The notes beneath the pieces are model-generated. The model searched no databases. It was given only the letters and a program-made list of their open reading frames with translations, and was not told the origin of the DNA. A DNA stretch of 64,000 nt, from assembly GCA_003313425.1 (NCBI GenBank), contig NHZP01000005.1, positions 806,001-870,000 of the forward strand. Direction: 5' to 3'. A program made the position numbers and the translations under genes. The stretch comes from Pseudopyrenochaeta lycopersici. Lineage: Eukaryota > Ascomycota > Dothideomycetes > Pleosporales > Pseudopyrenochaetaceae. Shown one piece after another: positions 35,147-47,718 of the stretch. Positions within the stretch are counted from its first letter, which is position 1; each line of letters begins with the position of its first letter.

Positions 35147-35604
35147 TTTGATGGTGTTTTGGTGGGTTTGTGGAATTTGGGAAATTGGTTGAACTGGGTG
35201 AATTGTGCAGCTGGTGGTGGGCGTGGAGTGTCGAGACGATGGATTGCTTGCTGCTGTCGGGGGGCGGGGCGGTCTTATAAGGACGGCGCGGCGTGTTGTG
35301 GTGCGCGAGATCACACTGGCGGACTAGCGCGCAAAGGCAGCGTCGCTCGCCCGCCGCAAGATCACACTCGCCTCGCTTAGCCACCCAAACCGGCCCCAAA
35401 TCAGCAGCGACTGCCGCACGGTCCACCCAGCCGCTGCTGGATCACAACATGAGAGCGCGCTCCCCATAAGTAGCGCGTCCCCCGCCGTCGACGACCTTTC
35501 TCCATCCATCTCGACACCACCGCACTCAACCAGCTTCATCTCACCCCAGCTTCAGCTCCACTCCACTTACCACTTTGCATATCCACCACCGCAGCTCACC
35601 AAAA
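35147..35604. promoter_or_regulatory. Shared divergent promoter of histone H2A and H2B
   Basis: This 458-bp region separates the two histone start codons. It contains two copies of GATCACACT[G/C]GC near 35309 and 35360, a GC box-like run (GGGGGGCGGGGC) and a TATAA-containing site (TCTTATAAGG) near 35271-35280. The repeated motif is a candidate site for coordinated S-phase control, by inference only. Confidence 0.65.
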
Positions 35605-36194
<590 letters not shown>

Positions 36195-36939
36195 AGTGCT
36201 TTCTTCGCTGGGTGTTTTCTCTTTTGGGTCTTTTGCTTGTCTTTTCGACAAGGCGGTTATGGGGTGCGGTGTTCACGGGTCATTTGCTAATGTGATCATG
36301 GGTCGGTTTGCTTGTCATCGAATCATCTAGTCATGACTGACTATGAGGTCCATCTGGGTCTGTACATTATACCACAGCAGACGGAACGAATCAATTCTTT
36401 CGAATTTCATTATTCGTCTTTGTTCATTCAAATTACACTACCATGAACGGGACTCGTTTCATACAATCCTTGACCTACAGCAGAAAGTCGAAGACGCTAA
36501 TCGCTCTTGACCACGAAGGTCAAGTTTCTTAATCAAATTTTGGACGGCAATCAACACACTCCAAAAGGCTAATTTGCAGTCATTTGAGACGGTTTGGGGG
36601 GGGGGTTGGCAACAGGATTAAAGAAATGGGTGCGATTATGTATATTCATGTGCACTTGCCAACTAGCAGCACCTAATGTATACCGTCTTCATGGCGGTTC
36701 TGCACGTTGCATATCAAAGCAACTGGTACTAAAAAAGAGTATCTGGCCAGCACTAGAGGTCCTGATCAAGGAAACCCGGCCGTATAATTGCTCAGCAGGC
36801 GCAGGTTTTACGGATATACATCTATCAAACTCCATTTGTGCGCCTTTGCTCCGAGCATGCATGTACTCTGGTGAGATGATTGGAAACCCCTGCAACACCA
36901 ATCATAGTATTTGGTTTTTCATGATTGCCGCATGGCTGC
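36195..36939. other. Convergent intergenic region H2B / ATG4
   Basis: This 745-bp stretch holds the 3' ends of H2B and ATG4. A poly-G run of about ten bases lies near 36597-36606. A 137-codon plus-strand frame (36594-37007) overlaps the ATG4 3' end and is not supported as a gene. Confidence 0.5.
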
Positions 36940-38385
36940 CTACTGCAAGCCCTCTTCATCCCAGCTTTCTACTTCGTCAATCGCCGCCTCCCTCTCTTGT
37001 CCTCTAGGTGGCGGCGTCTTGTCCTGTACGTGCACAACGCACTTGCCCTGTACGTTCCGTACGCCTTCTTTCCAGTTACTGTAGTCTTCTTGGGAGGTAA
37101 CCAGAAAGGCAAGGAGCATAGACGGATCCATCTCGCGGAGTTGGAGGCGTCGGACGCGGCGCGTGTGGCAGGTTGAGAGCTCTTCTAGCGAGTAAGTGGA
37201 GACACTTACAGTGTCTGGAGCAATGCCTATTTCATTTGCTGGTGGAATGATTGTGGTAGACGAGCTAGTTGAGGAATCTAGGGCTGAGGCAGTGCTAGAC
37301 ATTTGAGTCTTCTCCAAGGAGGATGGAGGATGATACGGCAGCAGCGGACGGGTGCTGTGGGGGTCGAGATAGAAGAAGTAGTTCGCTTGAGTGCCGACAA
37401 AATAATGTGATGCAGAAGGTCGGCCGCTGCAATGTGTTAGTTAATTCAGGCGCACTTGTCGTCTATGTGCAACTGACCCTGCAATGCCAATACTCTGTTT
37501 CAATTGCAGGCTCGCTTTCAGCGCCTCCCAGTACACGGGTGTAATCTTATCGATGCCTAACCGCGTACCGACAAGAATCAGAGTAGGGTACCACACTCCA
37601 TCGTCATCGACAGCAGTCTGCTTCAGCTGGTCTTCATAAACATCCGCGCCGTCTCCAGAGATATAGACCCGGAGGCCTGCCTCCTTGTGCTTATTTACCA
37701 AGTCCTGTATGCACCGTGCTGCGGCCGAAGGGCCAAACCACTCTCCAGGGTACTTTCCGCAGACAGCAGCGCCGTGCTCGACAAAGCGGTGGATTGAGAA
37801 GGGGGCCCTGGGATCATCCGCGAACAAGGACAGGATATTACCATGGTGTTTTGCTGTAGCATCGTCTTGATACCTCCAGTCTCTCCCCAGGCGCAGTGTT
37901 TGCAGGGCATTTGCCAGGATGCACTGGCCGCTCCTAATCATGCAGCCAAAGCCGGTATCTGACGTGAAGCCAGGGGACGCAAGATTCTGCATGCGTACCC
38001 GAAAACTCATAGCACTTGTTGCCTTTGGGTCCTGGCTCTTCTGGATGGCAGCGAAGCCAGAGCGGTACGTCATCCATATCCGCGACTCAAAGTCGTCAAG
38101 AAAGGTTGAGGGCCAGTTGCCGTACTGGGCGGGGTCTTCGCCGTTGGGCGACTCCTTGCGGTCCTTCTCGTCGACGCTTGTGCGTATCCAGCTCTCATCT
38201 TCGGTGCGGTCGGTGGGCGGCGTGGGCGTGTCGACGGGCGTGTCGGCAGGAGTGGGCTTGGGCGGCGGAGGGCGGGGTTCGTAGCGCTGGCCGAGCAGCC
38301 AGATGGGCTCGTTGGAGTCGTTGGTCGGCAGAGGATCGTAGAATGTGCGGACGATGTTCCGGCCCACGCGCTCAAAGTCGTTCAT
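36940..38385 (-). CDS. ATG4: Autophagy cysteine protease Atg4
   Basis: Exon 1 is 38385-37478 and exon 2 is 37426-36940. The 51-nt intron (GTCAGT...ATTGCAG) gives 464 aa. The start is the ATG of MNDFERVGR; the open frame reaches further upstream only through non-ATG codons. The catalytic cysteine is in [14 protein letters not shown] (about Cys148). The Asp and His of the triad are in YLDPHSTRP (about Asp323, His325), just after the intron. Other peptidase C54 marks are [41 protein letters not shown] and [16 protein letters not shown]. Atg4 trims Atg8 before lipidation and later releases it from phosphatidylethanolamine. The Pro-rich insert at about 37-60 and an acidic C-terminus are lineage features. 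Confidence 0.95.
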
Positions 38386-38978
38386 GGCGGTGCGCAACAA
38401 GACGTCGAGGGTGGGGTGGGGGGACAGCGGGTAACGGGTGCGGCGAGGGATGCGGGTGCAGCGACGGAGGTCCGAGCAGAGGGTGCCTGCGGGCTGCCTA
38501 CCATACGTTCAGTCTTTTCTTGCTGACTAGTCGCCGGTACGGTGTTGGAGTCTTTGGGCATTGTCTTTGTGAGCTGCTGTTAATAAAACAGGCATAGTCG
38601 CAGCCCATAGTTCAAGAACAGGCATATTCGCCGGGTCATATGCAGCCTTCTGGCGGGGGAGCTCAGCTGCTGGCGTCACTGCCCAGCTCCCTCAACAAGC
38701 ACCACAGCAGCAGCAGTAGCAGCATTCCTTGCTTCACCACAGCCTCTATTATGGGCGTCGCGGCATGCGCCCGCCCTTCGCAGGCCGCATCCAAAGCCTG
38801 CGTTCCCGTACCAAAGCATCGCTGATGGGTCAGCTAGCTTGCCCCTCCACGTCCGCCGCCACGCCGCTGCTGCACGTACCCATCACCACCAGTGCAGCGT
38901 TCGACATCACCGCCCGCCCACTGCAGTCTTCTCCTCCCTTTCCTTCTACTGCAATCACGTCCAAATTCTACAATCACC
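38386..38978. promoter_or_regulatory. Divergent intergenic region ATG4 / SQS1
   Basis: This 593-bp region lies between divergent start codons. It is GC-rich and contains CAG/AGC-type short repeats near 38700-38725. No specific site can be named. Confidence 0.5.
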
Positions 38979-41435
38979 ATGTCGCGCAAAAAGGCAAAGG
39001 CCAAGGCCAAGGCCAAAGCACAGGGCGCTTCAAAGAGCACGTCGCATCGCACGCCCTCCAAAAACCTTGCCTCCAAATCACGGCCCGTCCAGCAGAGTAT
39101 GTTTGCGCTCCTTCCGCCATGGTCAGGCTGGCATGCTGACTGTCGAGTCTAGGCGCAGCAACTCCGTCCAGGTACTCACTCGCCGACGAGGCTCGCTGGG
39201 TGGCAAACCACCGTACATGCGCCTTCGAGGCAGGCAAGAAGCTGCGACACTTGCCTGTGCAGTTTGTCAGTGCCGGCCACCTGCAAGGCACCATCAAGGA
39301 GTACATGCCTACCGTGGAGCTTCCAGCGCCCGAGTCCGAGAACGGCCCCCTCGCAACTCCCTCGCCGCACGATCACACGCCCGACAACACCCACGCAATG
39401 GCGCACATGGCGATTCGCAGCCCCTCACCTGTGCCTTCAGAGACGTCCTCGAGCGCAGATGAGGTCGTCTTCACAGGGCGTTCGAGGACTCTCCCTACAC
39501 CAGACACGGCTGCTCCAAGTCAACCAGCCACCACGCACAAAGCCACCTCAGATCCACAACCTTCAAATTCTCCCGATCCGCTGCGGAAAGATACCATGCT
39601 CGATACCACCCAGCTCTCGATTGCTCCAACAGACCATCACGCCCCAACTCCTACAGGAGGCGGCGAGGCTAGCGCTTCAACATTGGAGCTCAGCATACGC
39701 GTGACGGCCAAAGCTCGCTCCAGCGAAAGCGCTGGCTCGGACGCTGATAGTGCTGTTCACGATCATTTTTTAAAGAGACGGCAGGGCAAACCAGCCTGGG
39801 AGGGCACGACTACACAGTGGCGTCATCGCTGCAAGCCCGGCGTTGGCTGGCTACCGGTTCACAATCGCTCCGACGTGGACGCCTACCTTCGTAAGGAATT
39901 GAATCCACATGATGCAGCCATGGACGACTACATACAAAATATTGACGATTTCGGCCTTGCAGGTGACATCATGACAGCGTCGGCCTTTTCCCGTCGTGAA
40001 ATGGACCTTGATGCTGGCGGTCACAATGACTGGGAGTCCGCTTCTGGAAGCCGGGAAGAAGACGAGGGCCAACGCCAGGCCATGGACGGCTGGAACTCTG
40101 ATATGATACAGGACTTCGCAGACATCAGCACGTCTTCTGACGTTATGGACACTGTGGTTCGCATCTTAGCCAAGCGCACCCGCAAAAGCGGCATTCATTA
40201 TCTTTGCGTATACGAGGGTTCTATGGCCGATGATGCTCGTTGGCTCCCATCTACGTTTCTCAAGAGCCCCGCCGAAAAGCAACTGATTCAGGTTCTCGAA
40301 GATGAGGCTTTATTCCGCGAGGAGCAGCACAGCATGAGCAACTCCACAGACCAAGGAGACGAGTGGGAAGAGGACGAACTTGACGATGAAACTATCGCCA
40401 GAGTTCTGCAAAAGCAAGAGGAGCTCGGCCTGGGCTCAGACGAAATTCTATTGTACGCCACGGATGACTTCTTTGGCAGACCGCTTGGGACTGAAGCCTC
40501 CTCTGGCGGTTTCAGCAGACCTAACAAGAAAAGATATGCCCGAATGAGCGGTGATCATGATCCTACATTCCCGTCTGCCTCTGCAATGGCTGATGCGCTC
40601 GCCTTGGATCCCTACAATGGTTTCGATATCATGGATACCGAGCGACCCTCGCTGAAACCCAAGAAGAAAGGTCGACGCGGGCAGATGCCTCGCGAGCTTG
40701 AAGACTTTGACCTGGACAAGCGATTGCAAAACGCGTGGGAAGCTGATAGAGCGACGAAACGCCTCAAAAAAGCGGAGCGTGAAGACCTGCGGCAGAAAGG
40801 CTTACTCGGCAGAAAAGGAAAAGCCCCAAGCCTGAAAGTCAAGTACCGAGGCGGCATCGAGATGCAGGATGTTATTGAGGAGATACGCGATTTTTTGTTT
40901 GGAGAATTACAAACGTATGTACAAGATCCTTTCCTTTAAATGGTCAGTCGTGCTTACTGAAAGTGACAGCTTGGCGCTGCCTCCTATGGACGCCTATCAC
41001 CGCGCTGCTATTCATCAAGCCTCGCGGGACTTCAATCTGACCTCCCGTTCCAGAGGCGATGGCCTGAACAGGTTCACGGTGCTTTCCAAGACATCTCGCA
41101 CGCGTAATTGGACCGACGACGAGTTTGATGCTGTAATTCAACGAAAAGGCTTCCTCAAGCGCCTTTATGGCCCTCTACACAATGAAGGCAGCGCTCGTCC
41201 TAGCAAAACTCCCACATTCCGCTATGGTGGTGCCCGTATCCGGAATCAGACAGGTTACAGGGACGGTGAAACGGTGGGGGCAAATGCTCCTGAATTAGGC
41301 CCTGAGAATAAAGGCCACGCTTTGATGATGAAGATGGGTTGGTCCAAGGGCATGGGGCTTGGAGCTCTTGACAACAAAGGCATATTGCAGCCCATTCCGC
41401 ACACCGTGAAAACGAACAAGGCGGGTCTACAATGA
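38979..41435 (+). CDS. SQS1: R3H and G-patch protein Sqs1
   Basis: Three exons (38979-39096, 39153-40914, 40970-41435) give 781 aa. The N-terminus is Lys/Ala-rich (SRKKAKAKAKAKAQGASK), then a disordered region, an acidic patch (DEWEEDELDDETIARVLQ, about 450) and a basic block. Near residues 625-690 the R3H domain has RAAIHQASRDFNLTSRSRGD followed by LNRFTVLSKTSRT. The C-terminus is a G-patch (LMMKMGWSKGMGLGALDNKG). In yeast Sqs1/Pfa1 binds and stimulates the DEAH helicase Prp43 in splicing and ribosome biogenesis through its G-patch. Size and domain order match the family (yeast 767 aa). The last intron falls just before the R3H domain. Confidence 0.94.
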
Positions 41436-42647
41436 GGATCACATTGCTTCACCTTCCTCATTATCTAGCGAACCTATCATATTAGAACGCTGACCTTCGT
41501 TTTCGACACTTGCGTCTTTTGTATAAGATAGGGAGCGTTTCCGCTAGGCGGTAACTTTGTTGAAGTCTACGCAGCGCCAAGCATACTATCGGAATGAATT
41601 CGCATTAGTGCTTCACCTCTTGCTCGTGCACTTGCTTATCCCTAATGAAAACTATTTGGACTCGTACTTGGCCCCCTTCGAGTCCCGTTTCATGAACGGA
41701 CCACGGGATAGTGAGATTGTATTGCATTTCATGGCGTTTTCTTAGATCTCTTTCAAGTCCCATCCTTGGGCTGCAGTGCACTCAATTCTCTTGCATTGGT
41801 ACTAGCTTCTTGCGGCTTTCCTCAATGGTGGTAAAAACAACGACTGTGGTTGTGAATTTCATCTCGTGGCAGCGCCTCAAACTCCAGTTTTGGTTACTCC
41901 TCATCCATTGGAGGTTTTGGGACCCACATACGCATAGTCATCAATCAATGTGAGCAGATTTACTGGTCTTACATCTTCGATTGTCTCTTAATTAACGGGA
42001 CTCACTCAAATTATCCATCTCTGTGTTCATCGCCTCTTACTCGCACACTTCGTTTTGCGTCAATACTTTTTTTTTATTTTAATGGCTATTACAGCATGTT
42101 CTGTGGAATTATGTGTACCGAATATCACAAATCCCTCTGTACATTCAGTCTACATGAACAACCGTAGCTGTCGCTACGATGTTATTGCCAAGCCCAAATT
42201 CACAACAGGCACAATACTATGAGAGGAACATTTGTATTGGATTGTGGTTAAATCATCCGGAAACGAAGCTTTGATAGTATCGCATCAATTGTCGCATATA
42301 TGGGGTTGTAGAATACCCCGTATAGAAGACGATAGTGGAAAGGTAAGTGAGCGTTTCATCAGGGCGCGCAAACAGCTACGAAGGCTACGATAGGGACAGC
42401 ATATTATACGAAGCGTCAAGTCACAATGCTAGGCTATATTACTCCAATGGTGGCCACTCAACGAAAGTTTGCTTAACGATTCCCGTAGAACAACAACAAA
42501 TCATATATATATATATATATATGTATTTCAATCTACATGGAGTAGCCTATTAAAAATGGAAACGTGCACCTTTGCTTTGCTTAAGTTCATGACTATGAAT
42601 TACGATCCTCATCACACATCGTTAGCATGCCTTTTGTGTGGGTGCGA
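41436..42647. other. Convergent intergenic region
   Basis: About 1.2 kb lies between the 3' ends of SQS1 and the peroxidase gene. It contains an (AT)n run at about 42503-42522 and a T-rich tract near 42067-42080. Open frames up to 80 codons have no support. Confidence 0.5.
42503..42522. repeat. (AT)n dinucleotide repeat
   Basis: About ten uninterrupted AT units in an otherwise ordinary intergenic stretch. Confidence 0.85.
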
Positions 42648-44102
42648 CTAGGAGCCTTGGGCCCTGTAGCTTGCGCCCGGGAACTGATTGAAGAGGTTGT
42701 TGTTGAATGATCTTAGTTGTGGGCACGAATACTTCTGGGAGACTGGTCCGAGTTGTTGTGTCAACCAGCCGAGAACCGAGCCCACAGATCCTAAAAGAGG
42801 ATTGATAATATCTGGTGTAGCCGAGAGAGTAGCTTGGAGGAAGAAGCATACGGCATTGTTACCCTGGGCGAGATCGGCGAGATTGAATGCGCCTCCTGTG
42901 AGATCTGTCACGTCAACACCCGCAAAGGAATTCACCGTGCCAGTGTTGCCGCCGAAGCGGACGATGCCTGGGTACATCTGTGGACTTATTAGCAATTCAT
43001 CGCTGGTTTTCTTCATCAATTAGGGTCACATCGTACAGCGTTATTAGTGAAGACATCTACCAGTGTCTCAGGTGTACTGTACTGGTTGGATGTTGGCCGC
43101 CTGTACCAATTGTCTGGAATACGTTCTTTGCCTCGATTATGCTGGAAGTTACCGGGACGGTCGCCAGTGACTGCGAAAAAGGACTTGAGAACCTCGCGAG
43201 TCAGGGTACCACCAGGTTTCTCTGAGCTGTGATTCGACATGAAATTGATGACGAAATTATGGGCAGCTGGAGCGACAAGACCCGAGAATGGCGCAGAAAA
43301 ATAATAGGGGTTATTAAGAACACTCCATCGAGTGACATAGTCGGATTGTGCAGCAATATCATCAAGCGTATATTCTTCGGCCAAGTTCCAAAGATGCTCA
43401 AAGGAACGCATTTGGAAGACGCCAACATTTCCACCGTTAAGGTAAGCATCACCCTATGCCGGCATAAGTAGTCTTTAGAGAGGAAACCGGGAGAGCTAGG
43501 AGTTGACTTACTCGGACGATGGAAGCATCTCCCTCGTACTTATTATGAGTTCCCACGATTCCGTTGGCAGGGAAGATGGGTATAGTTGGGGTGAACTTGC
43601 CACCGATGGACCATCTCCCAGAAACGGGATCACCACTGAGAGCAATGGAAATGACCGCAAGAACAGTCGCAAGCTCGGGAGACATGTTGTAGGCGCCAAC
43701 AAGTCCTGAGACGGCTGTGTGAAGTGGTCAGTCAAATTAAGTTCTCAATTGAATATGCTTGTGTAACCACTGACTCTGCGCGGTTGTCAAAAGACCGTTA
43801 CGTGGTATAAACGCATGATTTGCAGCGGCATTCAAGCCGGGGCATTGGCCGCGGAGATCGCCTGGGCCAGGAGACCTGAATTCATGGCCACTACCTGGAC
43901 CGACGTTGACAAGTTGATCTTGGGCATTAAAATTCTGTGTCGGCGTGGGGCCGGTGTTTTGGCGGCCGGATCTGAAGACGGGAGCGCGTGGAGGTGGTTC
44001 TTCACGCTTTCGCATCTTTTCATTCATCTCCATGACCTGTGGCCATGCCGTAACAAACGGCAAGATGGAAAGAAGAGCACAATATTTGATAAGCAGCATC
44101 AT
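42648..44102 (-). CDS. Secreted heme-thiolate peroxidase (chloroperoxidase/unspecific peroxygenase family)
   Basis: Four exons (44102-43775, 43714-43512, 43453-43037, 42977-42648) with introns of 58-60 nt close to 425 aa. The start at MMLLIKYCALLSILPFVTAW gives a typical signal peptide. The heme-ligand region is GDLRGQCPGLNAAANH (about Cys87), followed by IPRNG. The family's Glu-Gly-Asp motif is at about 170-172 (KYEGDASI). Further sequence includes SFEHLWNLAEEYTLDDIA and HNFVINFMSNHSSEKPGGTL. The length fits the long peroxygenase/chloroperoxidase group. These enzymes use hydrogen peroxide to oxygenate or halogenate organic substrates outside the cell. The usual PCP motif is QCP here, while Cys and the second Pro are kept. 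Confidence 0.92.
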
Positions 44103-46296
44103 TGGGACCAAGTGGAAGCCTAGTAATAGAATAAGGAATATTCGGACTTGGGCTTGAAGATGAGACAATAGGGAAAGGGTGTAGGTCATTGCCATTTTAT
44201 AAATCCAGTCAAGATTGCTAGTTCCGGTTACTATGATCTTGCCGACTTGAGAAGCAAACCTTGGTCTTGATCCGAGGCTTGTACTTTCTGTGGGGGGGAG
44301 CACACTAAGGTCCCCCAGGAACCCATAGTACGTAGTATGAATCGTATCGTAGTTGACTACAGCGAGCGATGTAAGACGATGATGTCTGATCTCTCGCGCG
44401 GAAAGGTTGTAATCCGATGGACAAAAAAGGACAAGTTTCGTGGCCAAAGCGGTGAGCTAGCCTATGGGTTTTCTACAAATTTGGACACTCAAACTAGATA
44501 AAGTTATGATCTACACGCCCGCATAAACGAAAGTAAAATGTACAATGACGTCTGGTGGCCGGTTACTAAAACAAGCGCTGCGATTGGCTCTTGCGGCCAT
44601 TTTAGGGGCTTGCACGGCTCTCATGAAGATCAGCAGTGCCTCCCTAATTTCTCGACGCTTTGCTGAGTGCTACTGTGCCTACATGTGGCTGCGACAGATG
44701 ACCTTATTATTATTAAGCTAAACGGACCGCGCATTAGAAAAGCAGGCCCGCCGATGTCCACACTATAAACAGGGTGTTCGTTTGTCACTTGTCTTAAAGA
44801 ATTGCGACAATGACGGCCGGTAAACACTTGTCCTGCTTGGAATTTTTTTAAAGATACTGTGTCTTTCAAGCTTGTAGAACTGACCACAAGGGAACATCAC
44901 CAACGCTCTCATTGTGATAATGCATGTACACCTAGACATGTCAGCCCTAGAAGCAAGTTTCTCCAGAATTCTTAAGTCATCATGCAGGTCGGTTTTTCAA
45001 TGCGCTACATAATGCCAAGGCAGTTATGTTGCTTATATGTGACGTTTATCAGATTCTGGCAGGAAGAAGTCCTAGGTGCTGCAACGACCTGGGCATAAAA
45101 GGGCCAAAATCTATTGGGACTAAAAAGGGGGCCGAAATAGCTTCGGATTATTCCCAGGCGACAAACAAGGCCTGCAAAGTTTTGTTCGTTCGATTAGGTC
45201 CGTTAACTTGACCAGAATTTGATGCACCACTTGCTGATCTTGGGTTTTAACAAGAGCGTCCGAGCTATATCGTAGCATTTGAAACTGTCGTCCAGTGATA
45301 GCGCATTGGCTGTGCTTGGACGAACGTAGCCCAAGACAGGCATAAGTGAATTAAGAGAAACTGGAAATATTTTCCGCTGCATTCTCTTCCAAAGTATTGA
45401 TGTGTAGATGCTGTCTACGTAACTGTTGTGAACATAGAGTTGTGATATAGCCAACAAAGTTGCAAAAGATTACCACTTAGAGCAAGACCGTCATCAATTA
45501 GCCGACCAAATGCCACAGGGGCAGACAAAGACTTGGTTAGCTTTGCAGTTATCCCCCATTTGCTAGCTCGCTTCCTCGCCCTAAGCAAATATTTCAAATC
45601 AGGGATCGGGGATCGAGGATCAGTTTTAGCTTGCGGGTAGTCCGCAGCGCTAAGGCCGCTTGCCGCTGGGTTTTGTGGAGTACCCCGCATGTGCTATGCC
45701 TTAATTAGCAGTCTGGTGGCCTCGAAAGAGTATAATCCAGCTACCACATTTGAGCGATCTACATACCACTAGTATATTCATGTCTATTGACATACAAGTA
45801 TTCAAATTACAGCCAGACAGTCGGTTGTATATCAAACGAACCTGCTGTCGGTTATATGCCTTTCCGTTATCCTTCTTTTCCTTGCACAATATTGATCGTC
45901 CGAGTAGTGCTGCGGGCTTTGGTTCGATCCTTGACGATATTTAGGTGAACTTTAGGGCTGCAACCCAAGCCGCTAAGCTAGTAGATGGCGAAGTGCGGTG
46001 GTTTCAATGATTTAAGCGAGTGATTTAGGTAGCTGGCTCATCTTAAGGTGACACATGTTACAACAGTGGTGAGTGACGTTTGCTCGAGTTCGATATGGCC
46101 TTATTTGCTTGTATGATAGAGAAGTTAGGGCTCTCGAAGGCTGATTTTACAGTACTGTGTTATAGATGAACAAATTGCACAAACGAAACGTGTGTTCACA
46201 TTGCTCACGTTCTTCATTTTTGCATTTGGATTGTGAAGTACTTCGACTAAAATTACCAACTTTGTATACTTGCGCGATTTCGAAATACACCGCACG
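44103..46296. other. Intergenic region next to the AT-rich border
   Basis: About 2.2 kb separates the peroxidase gene from the truncated propeller gene. Frames up to about 90 codons occur on both strands, with no domain or splice support. No tandem repeat or terminal inverted repeat is seen. Confidence 0.5.
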
Positions 46297-47221
46297 CTAC
46301 AACTGGTATCTCCCAATTCGATTTCGTAGTACCTGCGAAAAGTATATCGCATTATCTGGCCCAGAGTGTATGGCGATATTTAGACCTGGGGGAAAGCCGA
46401 CCGGAGACGTGATGCCACTATCTGGACGTTCAGACACATGTTACTTTTGTCCCGTGTTTACATCAAGTGCATTATCGCTTACCTGGTATATCGATGACAA
46501 CGGATCTGTTATTCTTATCGATGTACTGAATTGTGTTACGAGTGGCAGTAGAATACCAATATCTTCCTTGCTTGTCAACAGTATTTTCGGTGGGAAATGA
46601 CGCAGGTAACGGGTCTGTGAACTAGAGATACAGGTGCAAAGTCAGTGTATATTCCACATAAATCCTGTGCAAATGCAAATCTTACAACATCTATCCGCTC
46701 GGTTCGAGTGTCGAATCGGACGTTGGTATTAGAGACGAATCCAGTGAACCAAATATATCTGATTTCAGTCTCGGCACGCACCACGACAATACCGAGACCG
46801 TTTAATGGAAGAGGGTAGCGAGTGAACCTTTTCGTTTTTGGATCAAACTTTGTAATTGCTTGGCCTAACATTTCCGCAAGCCAAACATTCCCGTCAATCT
46901 TGGAGACGAACGCGCCGACCACGCCGTTGAACGGCGTGGGCAGAGGGTAAACACCGTCGAATTCTTCGGTTTGGTAGTTGAAGTGATAGAGGGTACCGGC
47001 AGTAGTGAGAGTATACCACATCTTGAGAAGTTTAGTGCACACTTGAGTTTGCTATTAGAGATTGTGTAACTTACCCCAGAGCCGCCATCCTAAAGGTCGT
47101 TGACTGGCTGTATATTACCGAGGAACGGTACATTGGGTGCTGGAGGTGTGAATACCTTAATAGCACCAGTTGTTGGGTTGATTTTTAAGAATTGTGATCG
47201 AACTCCAGTGGCAGCATAAGT
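46297..47221 (-). pseudogene. Virginiamycin-B-lyase-like beta-propeller gene, cut by transposon nest
   Basis: Four exon segments are visible: 47221-47075 (partial), 47021-46686, 46621-46483 and 46421-46297. The three introns are 53, 64 and 61 nt with GT..AG ends, and the phases close at TAG (C-terminus LRNRIGRYQL). The text shows repeated blades typical of Vgb/SMP-30-like propellers: FLKINPTTGAIKVFTPP, VGAFVSKIDGNVWLAEMLGQ, ITKFDPKTKRFTRYPLP, IRYIWFTGF, VRFDTRTERIDV. Two defects are seen. The first segment has an in-frame TAG at 47090-47092 (NDL-stop-DGGSG), which could be a C-to-T change of CAG. The coding sequence also stops abruptly at the transposon border at 47221, so the N-terminal part is missing here. 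A fragment at 62489 may be the other side (see findings). Function of intact homologs in fungi is not established; they are often secreted. Confidence 0.7.
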
Positions 47222-47713
47222 AATAAAATTTAAATAAAAAATCTGTATTAATCTATTAAACTAACTAAATTTATAAAACTAACTAAATTTATAAAACCAA
47301 CTAAATTTATAAAACTAACTAAATTTATAAAACCAACTAAATTTATAAAACTAACTAAATTTATAAAACTAACTAAATTTATAAAACCAACTAAATTTAT
47401 AAAACTAACTAAATTTATAAAACTAACTAAATTTATAAAACTAACTAAATTTATAAAACTAACTAAATTTATAAAACTAACTAAATTTATAAAACTAACT
47501 AAATTTGAAAACTAACTAAATAAACACTACTATTATATATTAATAATATTTAGACTTAAATATTATATTATTCTATATATTATAGGATAGTAATATATAA
47601 TATTATAATTATATAGTATAATACTATATTAAATTATTACTACTAGGACTTATATTTCTACTATTTCTACTATTTCTACTAGTATTAGAACTTGAATTAG
47701 TACTAGTATTAAA
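47222..47713 (-). mobile_element. hAT-A: 3' terminal region and last transposase codons
   Basis: Read on the minus strand this is the end of a hAT transposase gene plus its 3' flank. The frame continuing from 54643 across the inserted retrotransposon ends with a Ser/Asn-rich tail (SNTSRNSRNSRNISPSSNNL) and a TAG. The region then holds an 18-bp tandem repeat array. The sequence is nearly the same as 62209-62488, but with many more repeat units. The outer end at 47222 lacks a recognisable terminal inverted repeat. Confidence 0.7.
47258..47512. repeat. 18-bp tandem repeat, about 14 copies
   Basis: The unit AACTAACTAAATTTATAA repeats about 14 times. Some units have CC in place of CT. The sister copy near 62250 has only about two units, so the array expanded after the two copies separated or was lost in the other. 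Confidence 0.9.
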
Positions 47714-47718
47714 ACTAG

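Noticed and set aside
46166..46600. 144-codon plus-strand frame
   Set aside because: It lies antisense to the well-spliced exons of the propeller gene and has no domain.
47258..47512. Regularly spaced repeats that could suggest a CRISPR array
   Set aside because: Units are directly adjacent 18-mers without variable spacers, and the genome is eukaryotic. This is a minisatellite.
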